From: Desulfotalea sp.
GTDB taxonomy: Bacteria > Desulfobacterota > Desulfobulbia > Desulfobulbales > Desulfocapsaceae
Length of the DNA: 64,000 bases
NCBI GenBank assembly: GCA_002733995.1
Contig: NVXR01000014.1
Span: 19,834-83,833 of the forward strand
Direction of reading: 5' to 3'
Under the pieces are notes generated by a model, which did no database searches, was not told the DNA's origin, and saw nothing but the letters and a program-made list of their open reading frames with translations. Positions 26,252-35,330 of the stretch are shown here, piece by piece. The stretch's first letter is position 1, and every line of letters begins with the position of its first letter. Both the position numbers and the translations under genes were made by a program.

Positions 26252-27463
26252 ATGAAAAAATTTATAATTGCTCTTGTTATTTTGAGCGCCAGTATCCCTA
26301 CCCTGCTTTTTGCAGCCCAGGGGGTAACAGAAGACTACGGGCCGGTTGTCGCCACAATTATTCAACGGGGAGACATCGCTGTCGAAAACTACTCTTCCGA
26401 CAACTCCGTTATAGCCGGCAATGAATTCTCCAGGCTCTATTTTGACGTCTTCGAGACGAGCGGGATGGAATTCACTTTGGGGTTAAAAAATAACGCCTTC
26501 ATGCTTCAGATTGAGTCCAGTTTTAGTTTGATGATAAGCCAGTCCATGCGAGGTGAACCCAAGGTTGAACTGGAAAAGACCTGGGATATAATGAAAACCG
26601 ACCTCAACTATGCAGTGGAACACTACTCCAGTGGAGATAGGGCCACCAGCTTCTGGGGCCGCACGGTACAGTCCTTTCTCATACTCTTTAGAGAGGGTGT
26701 CGAGGCCATGCTTGTGGTAGCCGCTCTCATTGCCTACCTCAGGAGGTCGGGCTATGCGGACAAGGTTATTTATATCCGTCATGGTGTCTCTCTCGCACTC
26801 GTTGCAAGTATAGGTGCTGCATGGGCGCTTAACAGTTTGCTGTCAACCAGCGGCGCTAATCGCGAAGCAATGGAAGGCATAACCATGCTCATCGCAGCTG
26901 CTGTTCTTGTCTATGTGAGTTACTGGCTCACTGCAAAAAAAGACGCCGATCGCTGGAACGCATTTATCAAAGGCAAAATTGAAGATGCTGCGAGCCAAAA
27001 TAGCTTTTTTGCACTCGGGTTCGTCGCTTTTCTTGCAGTCTTTAGAGAAGGAGCAGAGACCATTCTCTTTTACCAGGCACTAATAGGTGGTTCCACAGGC
27101 CAAATGAACGCAATCTGGTTAGGGATTGGACTGGCCCTCCTTGCTCTCACAGTGGTTTATATCATTATACGCTTTGCCTCTATCCGACTTCCTTTGGGAA
27201 TATTCTTTGGCACCACAGCAATCTTTCTCTTTGCCATGGCCTTCGTATTCACAGGACAAGGCATACTTGAACTTCAGGTAAGCGGTATGATTCACACGAC
27301 TAAATTACAAGGCTGGCCAATGGTGAGCTTACTAGGCATCTTTCCTACTGTGGAGACAATCTCAGGTCAGGCTGTCATTCTGGCGCTGATCCCTGTTGGC
27401 TGGCTTATTTTAAAGATTAAAGAGAAAAAGACTCAACCAGCCCCGCAGGTAGAACAGGCGTAA
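26252..27463 (+). CDS. FTR1-family high-affinity iron permease
   Basis: A 403-residue protein with signal peptide, an extracytoplasmic N-terminal region of about 120 residues and seven membrane helices. It has two REGxE motifs, REGVE (near residue 149) and REGAE (near 267), which are the iron-binding signatures of FTR1/EfeU permeases. Substrate is ferric or freshly oxidised ferrous iron. An AAGG site precedes the ATG. The usual partners (imelysin/EfeO-type and a di-haem protein) are found 4-8 kb away at 31072-35023 rather than in the same unit. Confidence 0.93.
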   Translation: MKKFIIALVILSASIPTLLFAAQGVTEDYGPVVATIIQRGDIAVENYSSDNSVIAGNEFSRLYFDVFETSGMEFTLGLKNNAFMLQIESSFSLMISQSMRGEPKVELEKTWDIMKTDLNYAVEHYSSGDRATSFWGRTVQSFLILFREGVEAMLVVAALIAYLRRSGYADKVIYIRHGVSLALVASIGAAWALNSLLSTSGANREAMEGITMLIAAAVLVYVSYWLTAKKDADRWNAFIKGKIEDAASQNSFFALGFVAFLAVFREGAETILFYQALIGGSTGQMNAIWLGIGLALLALTVVYIIIRFASIRLPLGIFFGTTAIFLFAMAFVFTGQGILELQVSGMIHTTKLQGWPMVSLLGIFPTVETISGQAVILALIPVGWLILKIKEKKTQPAPQVEQA

Positions 27464-27508
27464 CACGTCTCCTCGCTATAAAAAGATTATCTACGAATAC
27501 AGGAGAAT

Positions 27509-27892
27509 ATGAACAATATTATTGTAGGAATGGTGGCGTTAATCGGTACAGCATCTGCTGTTTATACGGACGTTCCAGACAAAATGAAATCAATTTTCAA
27601 TGACAGTGTTGAAGCAGCTCAACAGGTCTGTACTGCCGGGGATCTCCACTCCATGTCGGTTATGCTTGACGCAACATACATAATGGATCGCGAGCTCCCC
27701 TCGGCAATAGAATTTTCCATTTGGCTTGATGATACCTTCAAAGAAAATAATGTCAAATCACTGTCCGTTGATCACTGGGGTAACGATTATCTTTACACGG
27801 TGGATAAAGCACAACGTAATTATCAGCTCCGCAGTGCTGGCCCAGATGGAATTTTAAACAATGACGATGACATGGTTAAAACCGGTCCATAA
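27509..27892 (+). CDS. Small exported protein with GspG-like C-terminal calcium-loop motif
   Basis: A 127-residue protein with a GGAG site before the ATG. The first 20 residues are hydrophobic, without the GFTLxE prepilin signature. The end reads like the tail of the major pseudopilin GspG: 'DHWGNDYLYTVD' then 'LRSAGPDGILNNDDDM', matching the 'DPWGxPY..SxGxDGxxG..DD' region that binds calcium. It may be a pseudopilin domain on an ordinary signal anchor. It begins a three-gene unit just after the FTR1 gene; whether it works with the 7-22 kb apparatus is unknown. Confidence 0.65.
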   Translation: MNNIIVGMVALIGTASAVYTDVPDKMKSIFNDSVEAAQQVCTAGDLHSMSVMLDATYIMDRELPSAIEFSIWLDDTFKENNVKSLSVDHWGNDYLYTVDKAQRNYQLRSAGPDGILNNDDDMVKTGP

Positions 27893-27910
27893 AGAAAATA
27901 AGGGGTTCAT

Positions 27911-28288
27911 ATGAAACTTAAGAAAAGCAGTACCATGTTTATGCGACTGAGAACGAAATATCTCAGCAGTAAGGCGATCGCTCTTTTTGTCATAAATAAA
28001 AAACTAAAGACCACACTCCAACATGACAGTGACTTTGGAAAACTCACGGATATACAACTCAACAGACAACAGAAAAACATGACCCTGGAGCTGGAACATC
28101 TAAGCGAGATAAACACAATAGCAATCAATGGCTATACCTTTGAAAACAGAAAAGGAGAGCCCTATCTGATATGGCGAACCATTGATTTCACCGGTCCTGC
28201 AAAAGATCATTATAAAATGATCTTCAAGAACATCGATGGAATAGAACTATCCAAAAAATATATTGCCATTGTGGAGGCTGTACTATGA
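27911..28288 (+). CDS. Conserved-looking hypothetical protein (125 aa)
   Basis: A basic N-terminal half and a beta-rich C-terminal half ('TIAINGYTFENRKGEPYLIWRTIDF'). There is no signal peptide, no Cys and no recognised domain. AAGGGG precedes the ATG by a few bases. The stop overlaps the start of the next gene by four bases, so translation is probably coupled. It may be a cytoplasmic partner of the membrane protein that follows. Confidence 0.6.
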   Translation: MKLKKSSTMFMRLRTKYLSSKAIALFVINKKLKTTLQHDSDFGKLTDIQLNRQQKNMTLELEHLSEINTIAINGYTFENRKGEPYLIWRTIDFTGPAKDHYKMIFKNIDGIELSKKYIAIVEAVL

Positions 28289-28809
28289 GCAAAGGATATA
28301 AAAGAAAATATCTTGTTGATGCCAGTTTTCAACTGAGCCAGGTCTCTGTACTCATTGTGGCCAATGTACTTATCATTCTACTAATAAGTGCTCTCCTTTC
28401 TTGGTTTTATCTCATTGCCTGGGATGGCTCAACCGCCTACAATCACAACCAGCGTATCCCTATTTATATTGCGGTTATTACAGCGCTAATAATCATATCC
28501 ACCGTGTTTCTCAGTTTCAGAAGAAGTCGTTCCATCGCCGGAATGATGAAAAAGATCCAAGTCGTCCTCGAAGATGCGGCACTGGGGATATTGCCAGAAC
28601 GAAAACTTACCTTTAGAAAAGGTGATCATTTCCAACAGCTAGCCACCCCACTTAACGACTGCATAGAACTCTTGCGAAAGAGACCAGCTGCTAGTGCAGA
28701 TGCAATAATAAATGACCTCCAGATACTCAAGAAAGATATAGGAGCACCAGGTACAGATAGTAAATCTTTGCAAACTACAATCTCAAACATCATCCAAAAA
28801 ATGCAGTAG
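28285..28809 (+). CDS. Two-helix membrane protein with HAMP-like region
   Basis: A 174-residue protein with two membrane helices (about residues 20-45 and 58-78) enclosing a short outside loop. A linker then follows that looks like a HAMP domain ('RSIAGMMKKIQVVLEDAALG' and 'KGDHFQQLATPLNDCIELL'). There is no output domain after it. Such proteins resemble truncated sensor or chemoreceptor membrane modules and may pass a signal to the protein encoded just upstream. Third gene of the unit after FTR1. Confidence 0.65.
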   Translation: MSKGYKRKYLVDASFQLSQVSVLIVANVLIILLISALLSWFYLIAWDGSTAYNHNQRIPIYIAVITALIIISTVFLSFRRSRSIAGMMKKIQVVLEDAALGILPERKLTFRKGDHFQQLATPLNDCIELLRKRPAASADAIINDLQILKKDIGAPGTDSKSLQTTISNIIQKMQ

Positions 28810-29513
28810 GATCGACAGGAAATGGGCAGAATTTGCAAGCACTTGCCGCTCAAACTATAGCCCCACCCAACACACAATACAGATCCATTTTTCTCTGTTT
28901 CAAGTCCCCCCCCCTTCTCTGCTTGCATTTGCCAAACAAGGAAGGGGGGTTGAAGATAATTTACGAGTTGGGGTCGGACCACGATAACATATAGATATCA
29001 CAGCAGAAAAACCTACAAAACAGGCCATTTTAACGCTTAGACACCCCTTTTACCGGTCAAAAAGGCCCCTCTAAGGATGTAGATCATCTGAAATGAGAAG
29101 GACTATTACCCCAGTAACAAAGCAAAATTTGCGGGACTTATCAGAAAATGAGTCCTCCTGCAAACCTACCTATCATTCTTCTACAACACATCACCTGCCT
29201 AGAAAGGCCACAATGGACGTCGTTGTCTTTTTTTGTAATCGAATCTGGTTAGACAGGTCGGGACAAGAGTTTTCTACCCCGTTGAACATTGGTAACCATA
29301 GAATTACAGCGACCATCTCTTACTAGAGTGAAAAACCAGTAAGGTTTCAAAACGAAGAGACGCTGACGCTAGCCGCCGCTTTAATAAAAACAATATTTCC
29401 TCAAACGTGATTTCCATCACATCAGAAAAGATATTTCATATTTATAATAAGTCTCCACTCAGTAGCATAAATTTTTATATTATGATAATGCGAAAGCACC
29501 CGGAGATGAAAAC
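28810..29513. other. Intergenic region with G/C-tract hairpin and a Crp-type site
   Basis: About 700 bases with no convincing gene; a short open frame at 29093-29326 has no ribosome site or recognisable product. An inverted repeat at 28899-28954 (TTCAA, nine C, then six G, TTGAA) forms a strong hairpin, possibly ending the preceding unit. A CGTGA-N6-TCACA site lies at 29406-29421, about 90 bases before the RidA-like gene. The section between 28990 and 29390 shows nothing recognisable. Confidence 0.4.
29406..29421. promoter_or_regulatory. CGTGA-N6-TCACA site (Crp/Fnr-type, one mismatch)
   Basis: CGTGATTTCCATCACA differs from the perfect palindrome at one base. It lies 93 bases before the start of the RidA-like gene, a usual activator distance. 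Confidence 0.45.
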
Positions 29514-30692
29514 ATGAAGTATTTTACTAATATAATCGGCAACGTAGAGATAAAAATCTCTACATTTGAAAAAAACGATACCTGTGAATTGCATTTTTTC
29601 ATAAAAACAATCGAACAACGAAACCCCACCGCACAATTCGAAGAAGTTATAGACGGCTTAAAATCCTACCTAGAAGAATCCAATATTGCCAAGAACTCTG
29701 TGGTTTTTTCTCGTTTTTTTGTTTCAGATGCTGCTAATCAGGAGGCGTCTCTTCTCTCACTTGCCGACAAAGCCCTTGATGCTTTTGATGGCTGTGCGGT
29801 TTCCGTAGTACAACAACCCCCTCTTTGTACTAATAATAAGGTGGTCTTATGGGCCTATGCAATTCATTCAAAGGGAAGTGACAAAATAGTAAACAAGGAG
29901 GTTGATGAGAACCACCTGATACTCAGGCGCAAGGGCTACGAACATGTCTGGACGACTCAACTCAGTACAGACAACGGGGCAACTGATTCATACAGCCAAA
30001 CACAAAATATATTTGAGAACTATACTAAATATCTTGCTGCTAAGGGTCATTCTCTCGAAAGAAATTGCCTACGAACATGGCTTTTTGTCAAAGATATCGA
30101 TTTTAACTATGGAGGCGTTGTCACTGCCAGAAGCGAATTATTCACCACCCATGGCATGACACCGGAAACACACTTTATATCCAGCACCGGCATTGAAGGT
30201 CGTCATATCAGCCCAAATGTTAATGTTCTCATGGATGCCTACTCAGTACTTGGCGTAGAACAGGATCAAATTAAGTTTTTAACTGCCCCGGATCATCTCA
30301 ACCCAACACACGAGTATGGGGTAACATTTGAACGTGGCACCAGTGTCGATTATGGCGACAGGCGACATGTATTTATTTCTGGAACCGCTAGTATAGATAG
30401 CAAAGGCAAAATCCTCCATGTGGAAGATGTTGCCAAACAGGTGGAACGTGTCGGGGAAAACATTTCTGCACTTCTTGCTGATGCGGATTCTTCCACCGAC
30501 GACATCGCCCAAATGGTAATCTATTTAAGAGATCTATCTGACACGGATGCCATTACCCCCTATCTCGATCAACACTATGGAAAAATACCAAAGATTGTTG
30601 TCCACGCTCCTGTCTGCCGCCCCGGATGGCTCATTGAAATTGAGTGTATGGCAATACAATCCTCACAACATCCACAATTTGAGAATTTTTAG
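29514..30692 (+). CDS. RidA/YjgF-fold protein with long N-terminal domain
   Basis: A 392-residue protein with a GGAG site before the ATG. The C-terminal 150 residues have the RidA/YjgF pattern: 'VFISGTASIDSKGKILHVEDVAKQ', 'VERVGENISALLADADSSTDDIAQMVIYLRD' and the end 'RPGWLIEIECMAI' with the ligand-binding Arg. The N-terminal 230 residues look like a second, diverged domain of the same fold, as in chorismatase-like (FkbO/Hyg5) and related two-domain proteins. Substrate unknown: enamine/imine deamination or chorismate-type hydrolysis are options. A Crp-type site lies upstream and a strong hairpin downstream, so it is probably a single-gene transcript. Confidence 0.8.
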   Translation: MKYFTNIIGNVEIKISTFEKNDTCELHFFIKTIEQRNPTAQFEEVIDGLKSYLEESNIAKNSVVFSRFFVSDAANQEASLLSLADKALDAFDGCAVSVVQQPPLCTNNKVVLWAYAIHSKGSDKIVNKEVDENHLILRRKGYEHVWTTQLSTDNGATDSYSQTQNIFENYTKYLAAKGHSLERNCLRTWLFVKDIDFNYGGVVTARSELFTTHGMTPETHFISSTGIEGRHISPNVNVLMDAYSVLGVEQDQIKFLTAPDHLNPTHEYGVTFERGTSVDYGDRRHVFISGTASIDSKGKILHVEDVAKQVERVGENISALLADADSSTDDIAQMVIYLRDLSDTDAITPYLDQHYGKIPKIVVHAPVCRPGWLIEIECMAIQSSQHPQFENF

Positions 30693-30740
30693 CCTCTATC
30701 GCCTCCGGTAGACCCACATTTCCCTTAAAGTCTATTTTAT

Positions 30741-30776
30741 TTTCAGGCTATACCTTGATCGAAGTATAGCCTGAAA
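30741..30776 (+). terminator. Perfect 13-bp hairpin after the RidA-like gene
   Basis: TTTCAGGCTATAC (30741-30753) and GTATAGCCTGAAA (30764-30776) with a 10-base loop. There is no long T-run, but stem strength and position 48 bases after the stop fit a terminator or 3'-end protector. Confidence 0.6.
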
Positions 30777-30924
30777 GCTACAACAACCGGCCACAGTATC
30801 CCACCTCATCTTACTTCCTTCTCTTAGTCAATTTTTCACCAATAAGATATCAGTTATTGAACGGATTCTTCCTCTTAGAACCTATCAAACCTACACCTTT
30901 TCCATAGTATCATTTTTCTACTTT

Positions 30925-30940
30925 TGTGATCCAGATCACA
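30925..30940. promoter_or_regulatory. TGTGA-N6-TCACA palindrome (Crp/Fnr-type site)
   Basis: Exact palindrome TGTGATCCAGATCACA, with outer bases extending the symmetry (TTGTGA/TCACAA). It is 131 bases before the first imelysin-like gene, so the imelysin/di-haem genes may be under Crp/Fnr control in addition to any iron control. Confidence 0.6.
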
Positions 30941-31071
30941 ACAATTATCCTAAATCCCTTTTATGTTTCATTGACCTAATTTACTTACCGTCACTTAACA
31001 TTCCCTTTATATGGGGAAGAGGATGAGTTTATTACACCCTGTTATTTATTATTTCACATGGAGTATTTGCA

Positions 31072-32178
31072 ATGAAAAACACGTTTTTCGCATCTCGATC
31101 AGGCTTCAAAATTATCATTAGTGTTGGCTTTACAACCCTGTTGCTGGCTGGTAGCAATGTAAGTGGCTCAACGGCCGGACCAACTGAAGCAGAAGTTTTG
31201 GCAGCGCTTGCCACCAACAGCATAGATCTACACCTAAGCGATGTTGCCAAAACAGCAAAACAACTCCAGCAGGCCTCTCAAACCTTATGTGAACAAAAAG
31301 ATAGCCAGAGCCTAGGAGCAGCAAGAGATGCATGGATAAACGCCTACATAAGCTGGCGCGGAGCCTCACCATATCTGATAGGTCCTGCGGATGACCTGAA
31401 GCTTGATTACAAACTCGGCGGCTGGCAATCAAATGACATTATTATGGAAGCTGTCACTTCCTCCAGTGAATATAATTATCTTAGGGATAACATTGAAATG
31501 CGAGGGTACGCAGCGGCAGAATATATCCTTTTTGTCCCTAAAGACCCAGCCGCCACAACGACAGAAGAACGCTGTAGCCACCTCCTGAGTGTTACCGATG
31601 AAATTGCGAATTTAACCGGTAGTGCTAAAGAAAAATGGGATAATGAGTTTAGAGAAGAATTCATCACGGCGGGCAACGGACTACCTTTTATGGTCCCCGG
31701 CGACGCCTTGAGTCTTGTCGTTGCAGAAACCCTTAACTCCACAGAGATACTGTTAAGAGATCGCATAGGTTTACCCAGTAATTTTTTTGACGCTGATGCC
31801 AGACCTGAACTTCTTGAAGCATGGCACAGTAAAAGTACACTCAAGGCACTAGAAGCTGCATTCAATGGCATAAGCGAATCTCTGGCTGGGGATGGAAAAG
31901 CCAGTATCCTGAACCTTATTGCCACTCAAGACGGTCTCACCTATAAAAAAGATCCCGCCCTCGCAAAAAGCATCCAGAAACAACTTAATACAATTAAAGA
32001 CATTATAGCCAAGCTCAACAAACAACAACTTAATCTCTACTCTGAGCTTAAGAATGACCCTGCAACATTAAAACAACTCTACCAACAATTACAAAAGCTC
32101 CAGGAAAAAATTGCCCTGGCGGTACTTGCTCTCGAGCTTGATATCCGAACGGGACTGGAAGCAGAACTCACCCGGTAA
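31072..32178 (+). CDS. Imelysin-like (M75 family) periplasmic iron-uptake protein, His of GxHxxE lost
   Basis: A 368-residue exported protein with signal peptide (to about residue 32) and GGAG before the ATG. The body is helical with the imelysin pattern; the segment where imelysins have GxHxxE-Y-L-L reads GYAAAEYILF (near residue 144), so the Glu is kept but the His is Ala. The C-terminal 60 residues form a coiled coil. Imelysin proteins sit in the periplasm and bind or deliver iron, often with FTR1 or di-haem proteins. It is followed by a second imelysin-like gene and a di-haem gene in the same direction. Confidence 0.85.
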   Translation: MKNTFFASRSGFKIIISVGFTTLLLAGSNVSGSTAGPTEAEVLAALATNSIDLHLSDVAKTAKQLQQASQTLCEQKDSQSLGAARDAWINAYISWRGASPYLIGPADDLKLDYKLGGWQSNDIIMEAVTSSSEYNYLRDNIEMRGYAAAEYILFVPKDPAATTTEERCSHLLSVTDEIANLTGSAKEKWDNEFREEFITAGNGLPFMVPGDALSLVVAETLNSTEILLRDRIGLPSNFFDADARPELLEAWHSKSTLKALEAAFNGISESLAGDGKASILNLIATQDGLTYKKDPALAKSIQKQLNTIKDIIAKLNKQQLNLYSELKNDPATLKQLYQQLQKLQEKIALAVLALELDIRTGLEAELTR

Positions 32179-32291
32179 CGACATAGAATTTATTTGCCAG
32201 GCGCAAACTGTGGGCAGTCTCTAATGAACAGCACTGCCCCACACAGCGCCTGGGTACGCCCCCTCAATTCATTTCCAACAAGGAGTCAAAG

Positions 32292-33470
32292 ATGAATCGT
32301 CTTTTTGTATCCCTGACGAGTATGTTCGTCGCTGCATCAATTCTTGGTATCGCACCTGCACAGGCGGGTATTCAAGACAATGTGGCAGATTATCTTTTTA
32401 AAAGAAACGCAAAAAAGGCCCTCGAAAGTTACACCGACAACACAATCTTAAAAACAATCGATCAACTTGTTAAAAATATACGAACACTTAACAATGATGC
32501 AAAAAAACTCCACGCAGACAAGAACGAGAAGTATTTAGATAAAACTATAGCTGCATGGCGGGCTACTGTTGCAAGCTTCAATAGGTCTCAGATTTTCATG
32601 TATGGCCCCGCTGCTCAATATGATTTCCACAAACAGCTCTCTATCTGGCCTGCTGACAAGATCTTAATCGACAATACTCTGGACAAAATGTCCAAAGGTC
32701 TGCTCCAGCTAGGGCCTGCTCAGCTCCGCAAGATGACCGCTTCAATGCGCGGTCTAAACACCGTTAAATACCTGCTTTTCAGCAAAGGCCTCAAACGCGA
32801 TATAGGTACTATCAAGGATACTGAACTGGATTATCTCGTGGCAGTTACGGATGTGCTCCAACTTGAAGCTATAGATTTTGAGGCTTCTTGGGTAGGAACG
32901 AACAACCTTTCTGCAGATAAACTCGAAATAGTCAAAAAAGCTGGCTTAAAAAACTGGTCATCGTACGCTAAAGAGTTCAAAAACCCAGGAGAACCATACA
33001 GTCGTTATCTTTCTGTTTCGGTCCCACTCCAAGAACTCATCCAGGAAAGCACCTCTGTAATAGAAGACATACTCCCTATAATCGAAGAATTGGCGACCCG
33101 TGAGCCACTAGGAAAGCTCCATTATTGGGATAGAATTGATCCATACGCGGATATTCTCAACGGCCTTAAGGGAGTAGAGAATTCATATCTTGGAGGAATT
33201 CCCGGTTCACGCGGAACCTCATTTTCTGATCTTGTAGCAACAAAAGATGCGGTTCTCGACAAACGAATCAAAATAGCCTTCGCCCATGCACAAAAACGAA
33301 TCGAAACAATTCGTAGTCTTGAAAATGGTCCCCAGGAAAAACGCGAACTGGCAGTAAAGGTTGCAGTCTCGGAGTGTGAGAAACTGCTTTCCAGATTAAT
33401 GGTGGCAACCCCGCTAGTGACAGCAGATCCTGCGGTTGAACCCTTTGCACCTTATGGAAGCAATATTTAA
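32292..33470 (+). CDS. Second imelysin-like exported protein, GxHxxE motif lost
   Basis: A 392-residue protein with AAGGAG before the ATG and a signal peptide ending near Ala-Gln-Ala at residue 25. Its fold pattern matches the previous gene and imelysins, with paired helical bundles ('YGPAAQYDFHKQLSIWPADK'). Where the GxHxxE motif is expected it reads GLNTVKYLLF, so both His and Glu are replaced. It may be a structural or regulatory partner of the first copy. It lies between the first imelysin-like gene and the di-haem gene, with gaps of 53-114 bases that suggest one transcript. Confidence 0.83.
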   Translation: MNRLFVSLTSMFVAASILGIAPAQAGIQDNVADYLFKRNAKKALESYTDNTILKTIDQLVKNIRTLNNDAKKLHADKNEKYLDKTIAAWRATVASFNRSQIFMYGPAAQYDFHKQLSIWPADKILIDNTLDKMSKGLLQLGPAQLRKMTASMRGLNTVKYLLFSKGLKRDIGTIKDTELDYLVAVTDVLQLEAIDFEASWVGTNNLSADKLEIVKKAGLKNWSSYAKEFKNPGEPYSRYLSVSVPLQELIQESTSVIEDILPIIEELATREPLGKLHYWDRIDPYADILNGLKGVENSYLGGIPGSRGTSFSDLVATKDAVLDKRIKIAFAHAQKRIETIRSLENGPQEKRELAVKVAVSECEKLLSRLMVATPLVTADPAVEPFAPYGSNI

Positions 33471-33523
33471 CAAGTAACACCAGAAGCTATCTACACAAAT
33501 TCATTTTTAATGAGAGAGTTTAC

Positions 33524-35023
33524 ATGAAAATGTTGTCAAATCCTATAAAGAGAAGAAAGTTACACATAGCCCTATCCCTTCTTTGCGCCCTCGGCACCGT
33601 GGATGCCGTCACAGGCGGATTCGCCACCGACTCACAGGCACACGTCGCCATAGGAGGAATCCCCCCGGGATTGTCTGATGATTACTTTACCGGTGGACGC
33701 ATGGGTACAGTTTTTAGCACAACCTCCCGCTGTCTTGAGTTGCCTGCACCTGCCATTGATGCTGACGAAAAACTGTCTGAAATGTTTGCCAAGGGTGAAG
33801 AAATATTTGAAGCGGATTTTGTAACCGATCCAGACGCTCCCTTTGGCGGACTTGGTCCGGTTTACAACAACGTTTCCTGCCGAAATTGTCACCCCAACTA
33901 CGGCAGAGCTCGCAGGGTAGAATCATTCAAGGACCACCAGTTTGGTAACGGTTATATCGCCTTTGTGCATACCCCAGATGGTAAGTTTGTCGACGGGTTC
34001 AAGTTTATGCTCCAAACTATGGCAACCCCGCCCTACCTTCCACCGGCAGAGGATATAGAAATAACCTGGAACAAATATGTCGACAAATACGCTAATACCT
34101 ATCCCGACGGGAGCCCCTACAATGAAGGCAAACCCTATGAAGGAACGTTGATATACCCGACTGCCAAACTGATTAACCCTCTCTATGACGACATGCCTGA
34201 GGACTATGAGGTAAGTATTGAAGGCACAATAGGTATCTTTGGAACCGGCCTGCTCGATGCCATCTCTGACCAGGATATCATAGCAGAATACGATCGTCAG
34301 CAGGCACTGGACGGGCCGATAAAAGGCAAACACGGTAGATGGATCACTGAACCCTATGACAATAAAAAACATTTGGGCAAGTTTACCACCCATAATGCCA
34401 GGGCTACCTTACAAAATGGTCCAGGATTTAACGGCAGCTACAGCGTTTACAATATAACGCGAACCGATCGACCAAGCCTTTTCGCCTCCCAGAAATGGAT
34501 CGACAAACAGGGTGAGCTGGGCTTTGATACAGCTGTTCTTACCGCCCAGCAACCAGAAGAAATGAGCCAGACTGAACTGAGCGAGCTGATGGTCTGGACA
34601 CGGGGATTAGGCGTACCTGCCGCCCGAAATCTCGATGACCCGATAGTTCAAAAGGGAAAGAAGCTGTTCACAGCCCTCAGCTGTAACCAATGCCATAAGC
34701 CTACCTGGACCACCGGGCCCGAATATGAATATATCCCAGGATATGCCAATCAGAAAATCTGGCCATATACCGATCTCCTGATGCATGACATGGGTAAGAT
34801 GAATCACGGACTATCGAAGATCTTTCGAACCCCACCATTATGGGCACGGCAAATGATGAAAAATGCTGTTGATCATACCGATATGTGGCACGATCTTCGC
34901 GCCCGTGATTTTGAAGAAACAATCCTGTGGCATTTCGGCGAAGGGGATGCAGCACGAGAAGCTTTTCGCCACCTAGCCAAGAAGGATCGACAGGCACTGA
35001 TCAAATTTTTAAAAGCAATTTAG
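33524..35023 (+). CDS. Di-haem cytochrome c (DUF1111 / thiol oxidoreductase-like)
   Basis: A 499-residue exported protein with two CxxCH haem sites, CRNCH (near residue 125) and CNQCH (near 390). The overall layout fits DUF1111 di-haem proteins, which are related to MauG/CcpA peroxidases. The N-terminus is a long basic signal sequence. DUF1111 proteins are regularly found beside imelysin genes, where they are thought to change the oxidation state of iron. Here it is the last gene of the imelysin unit and is followed by a 14-bp hairpin. Confidence 0.9.
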   Translation: MKMLSNPIKRRKLHIALSLLCALGTVDAVTGGFATDSQAHVAIGGIPPGLSDDYFTGGRMGTVFSTTSRCLELPAPAIDADEKLSEMFAKGEEIFEADFVTDPDAPFGGLGPVYNNVSCRNCHPNYGRARRVESFKDHQFGNGYIAFVHTPDGKFVDGFKFMLQTMATPPYLPPAEDIEITWNKYVDKYANTYPDGSPYNEGKPYEGTLIYPTAKLINPLYDDMPEDYEVSIEGTIGIFGTGLLDAISDQDIIAEYDRQQALDGPIKGKHGRWITEPYDNKKHLGKFTTHNARATLQNGPGFNGSYSVYNITRTDRPSLFASQKWIDKQGELGFDTAVLTAQQPEEMSQTELSELMVWTRGLGVPAARNLDDPIVQKGKKLFTALSCNQCHKPTWTTGPEYEYIPGYANQKIWPYTDLLMHDMGKMNHGLSKIFRTPPLWARQMMKNAVDHTDMWHDLRARDFEETILWHFGEGDAAREAFRHLAKKDRQALIKFLKAI

Positions 35024-35107
35024 CTCAATATCCAGGATCTGCTGCCTCGTCCCTTTAAGGGTGTTCCCCAAGGTATTAAAGCATCCCCCCTGAATATTTT
35101 GTCCCCG

Positions 35108-35139
35108 CCCGGTCTCTTCCTCAGCAGGAAGAGACCGGG
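35108..35139 (+). terminator. Perfect 14-bp hairpin after the di-haem gene
   Basis: CCCGGTCTCTTCCT (35108-35121) and AGGAAGAGACCGGG (35126-35139) with a CAGC loop. No T-run follows, but the stem is the strongest in the area and ends the imelysin/di-haem unit. The next 190 bases to the following gene show nothing recognisable. Confidence 0.65.
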
Positions 35140-35330
35140 AAATAGTTGTGGTCCACATTTCGACAGTTTCCACCTGTTCAGGCTATCCCAGATCCATAGG
35201 CAAGACAGGCTAGTCCCGGTTAAAGACTTCCTTTTCCCCCAACGCCTCCTGCTATGACGACGGCTGAGATTCCCCCTTGTCTTTGCTGCATATAAATTTT
35301 TAAAAGTAAAATATTTAAATATCTTATAAT

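Noticed and set aside
29093..29326. Forward open frame of 77 codons
   Set aside because: No ribosome site, low-complexity product without recognisable pattern, and it lies in a promoter region beside a Crp-type site.
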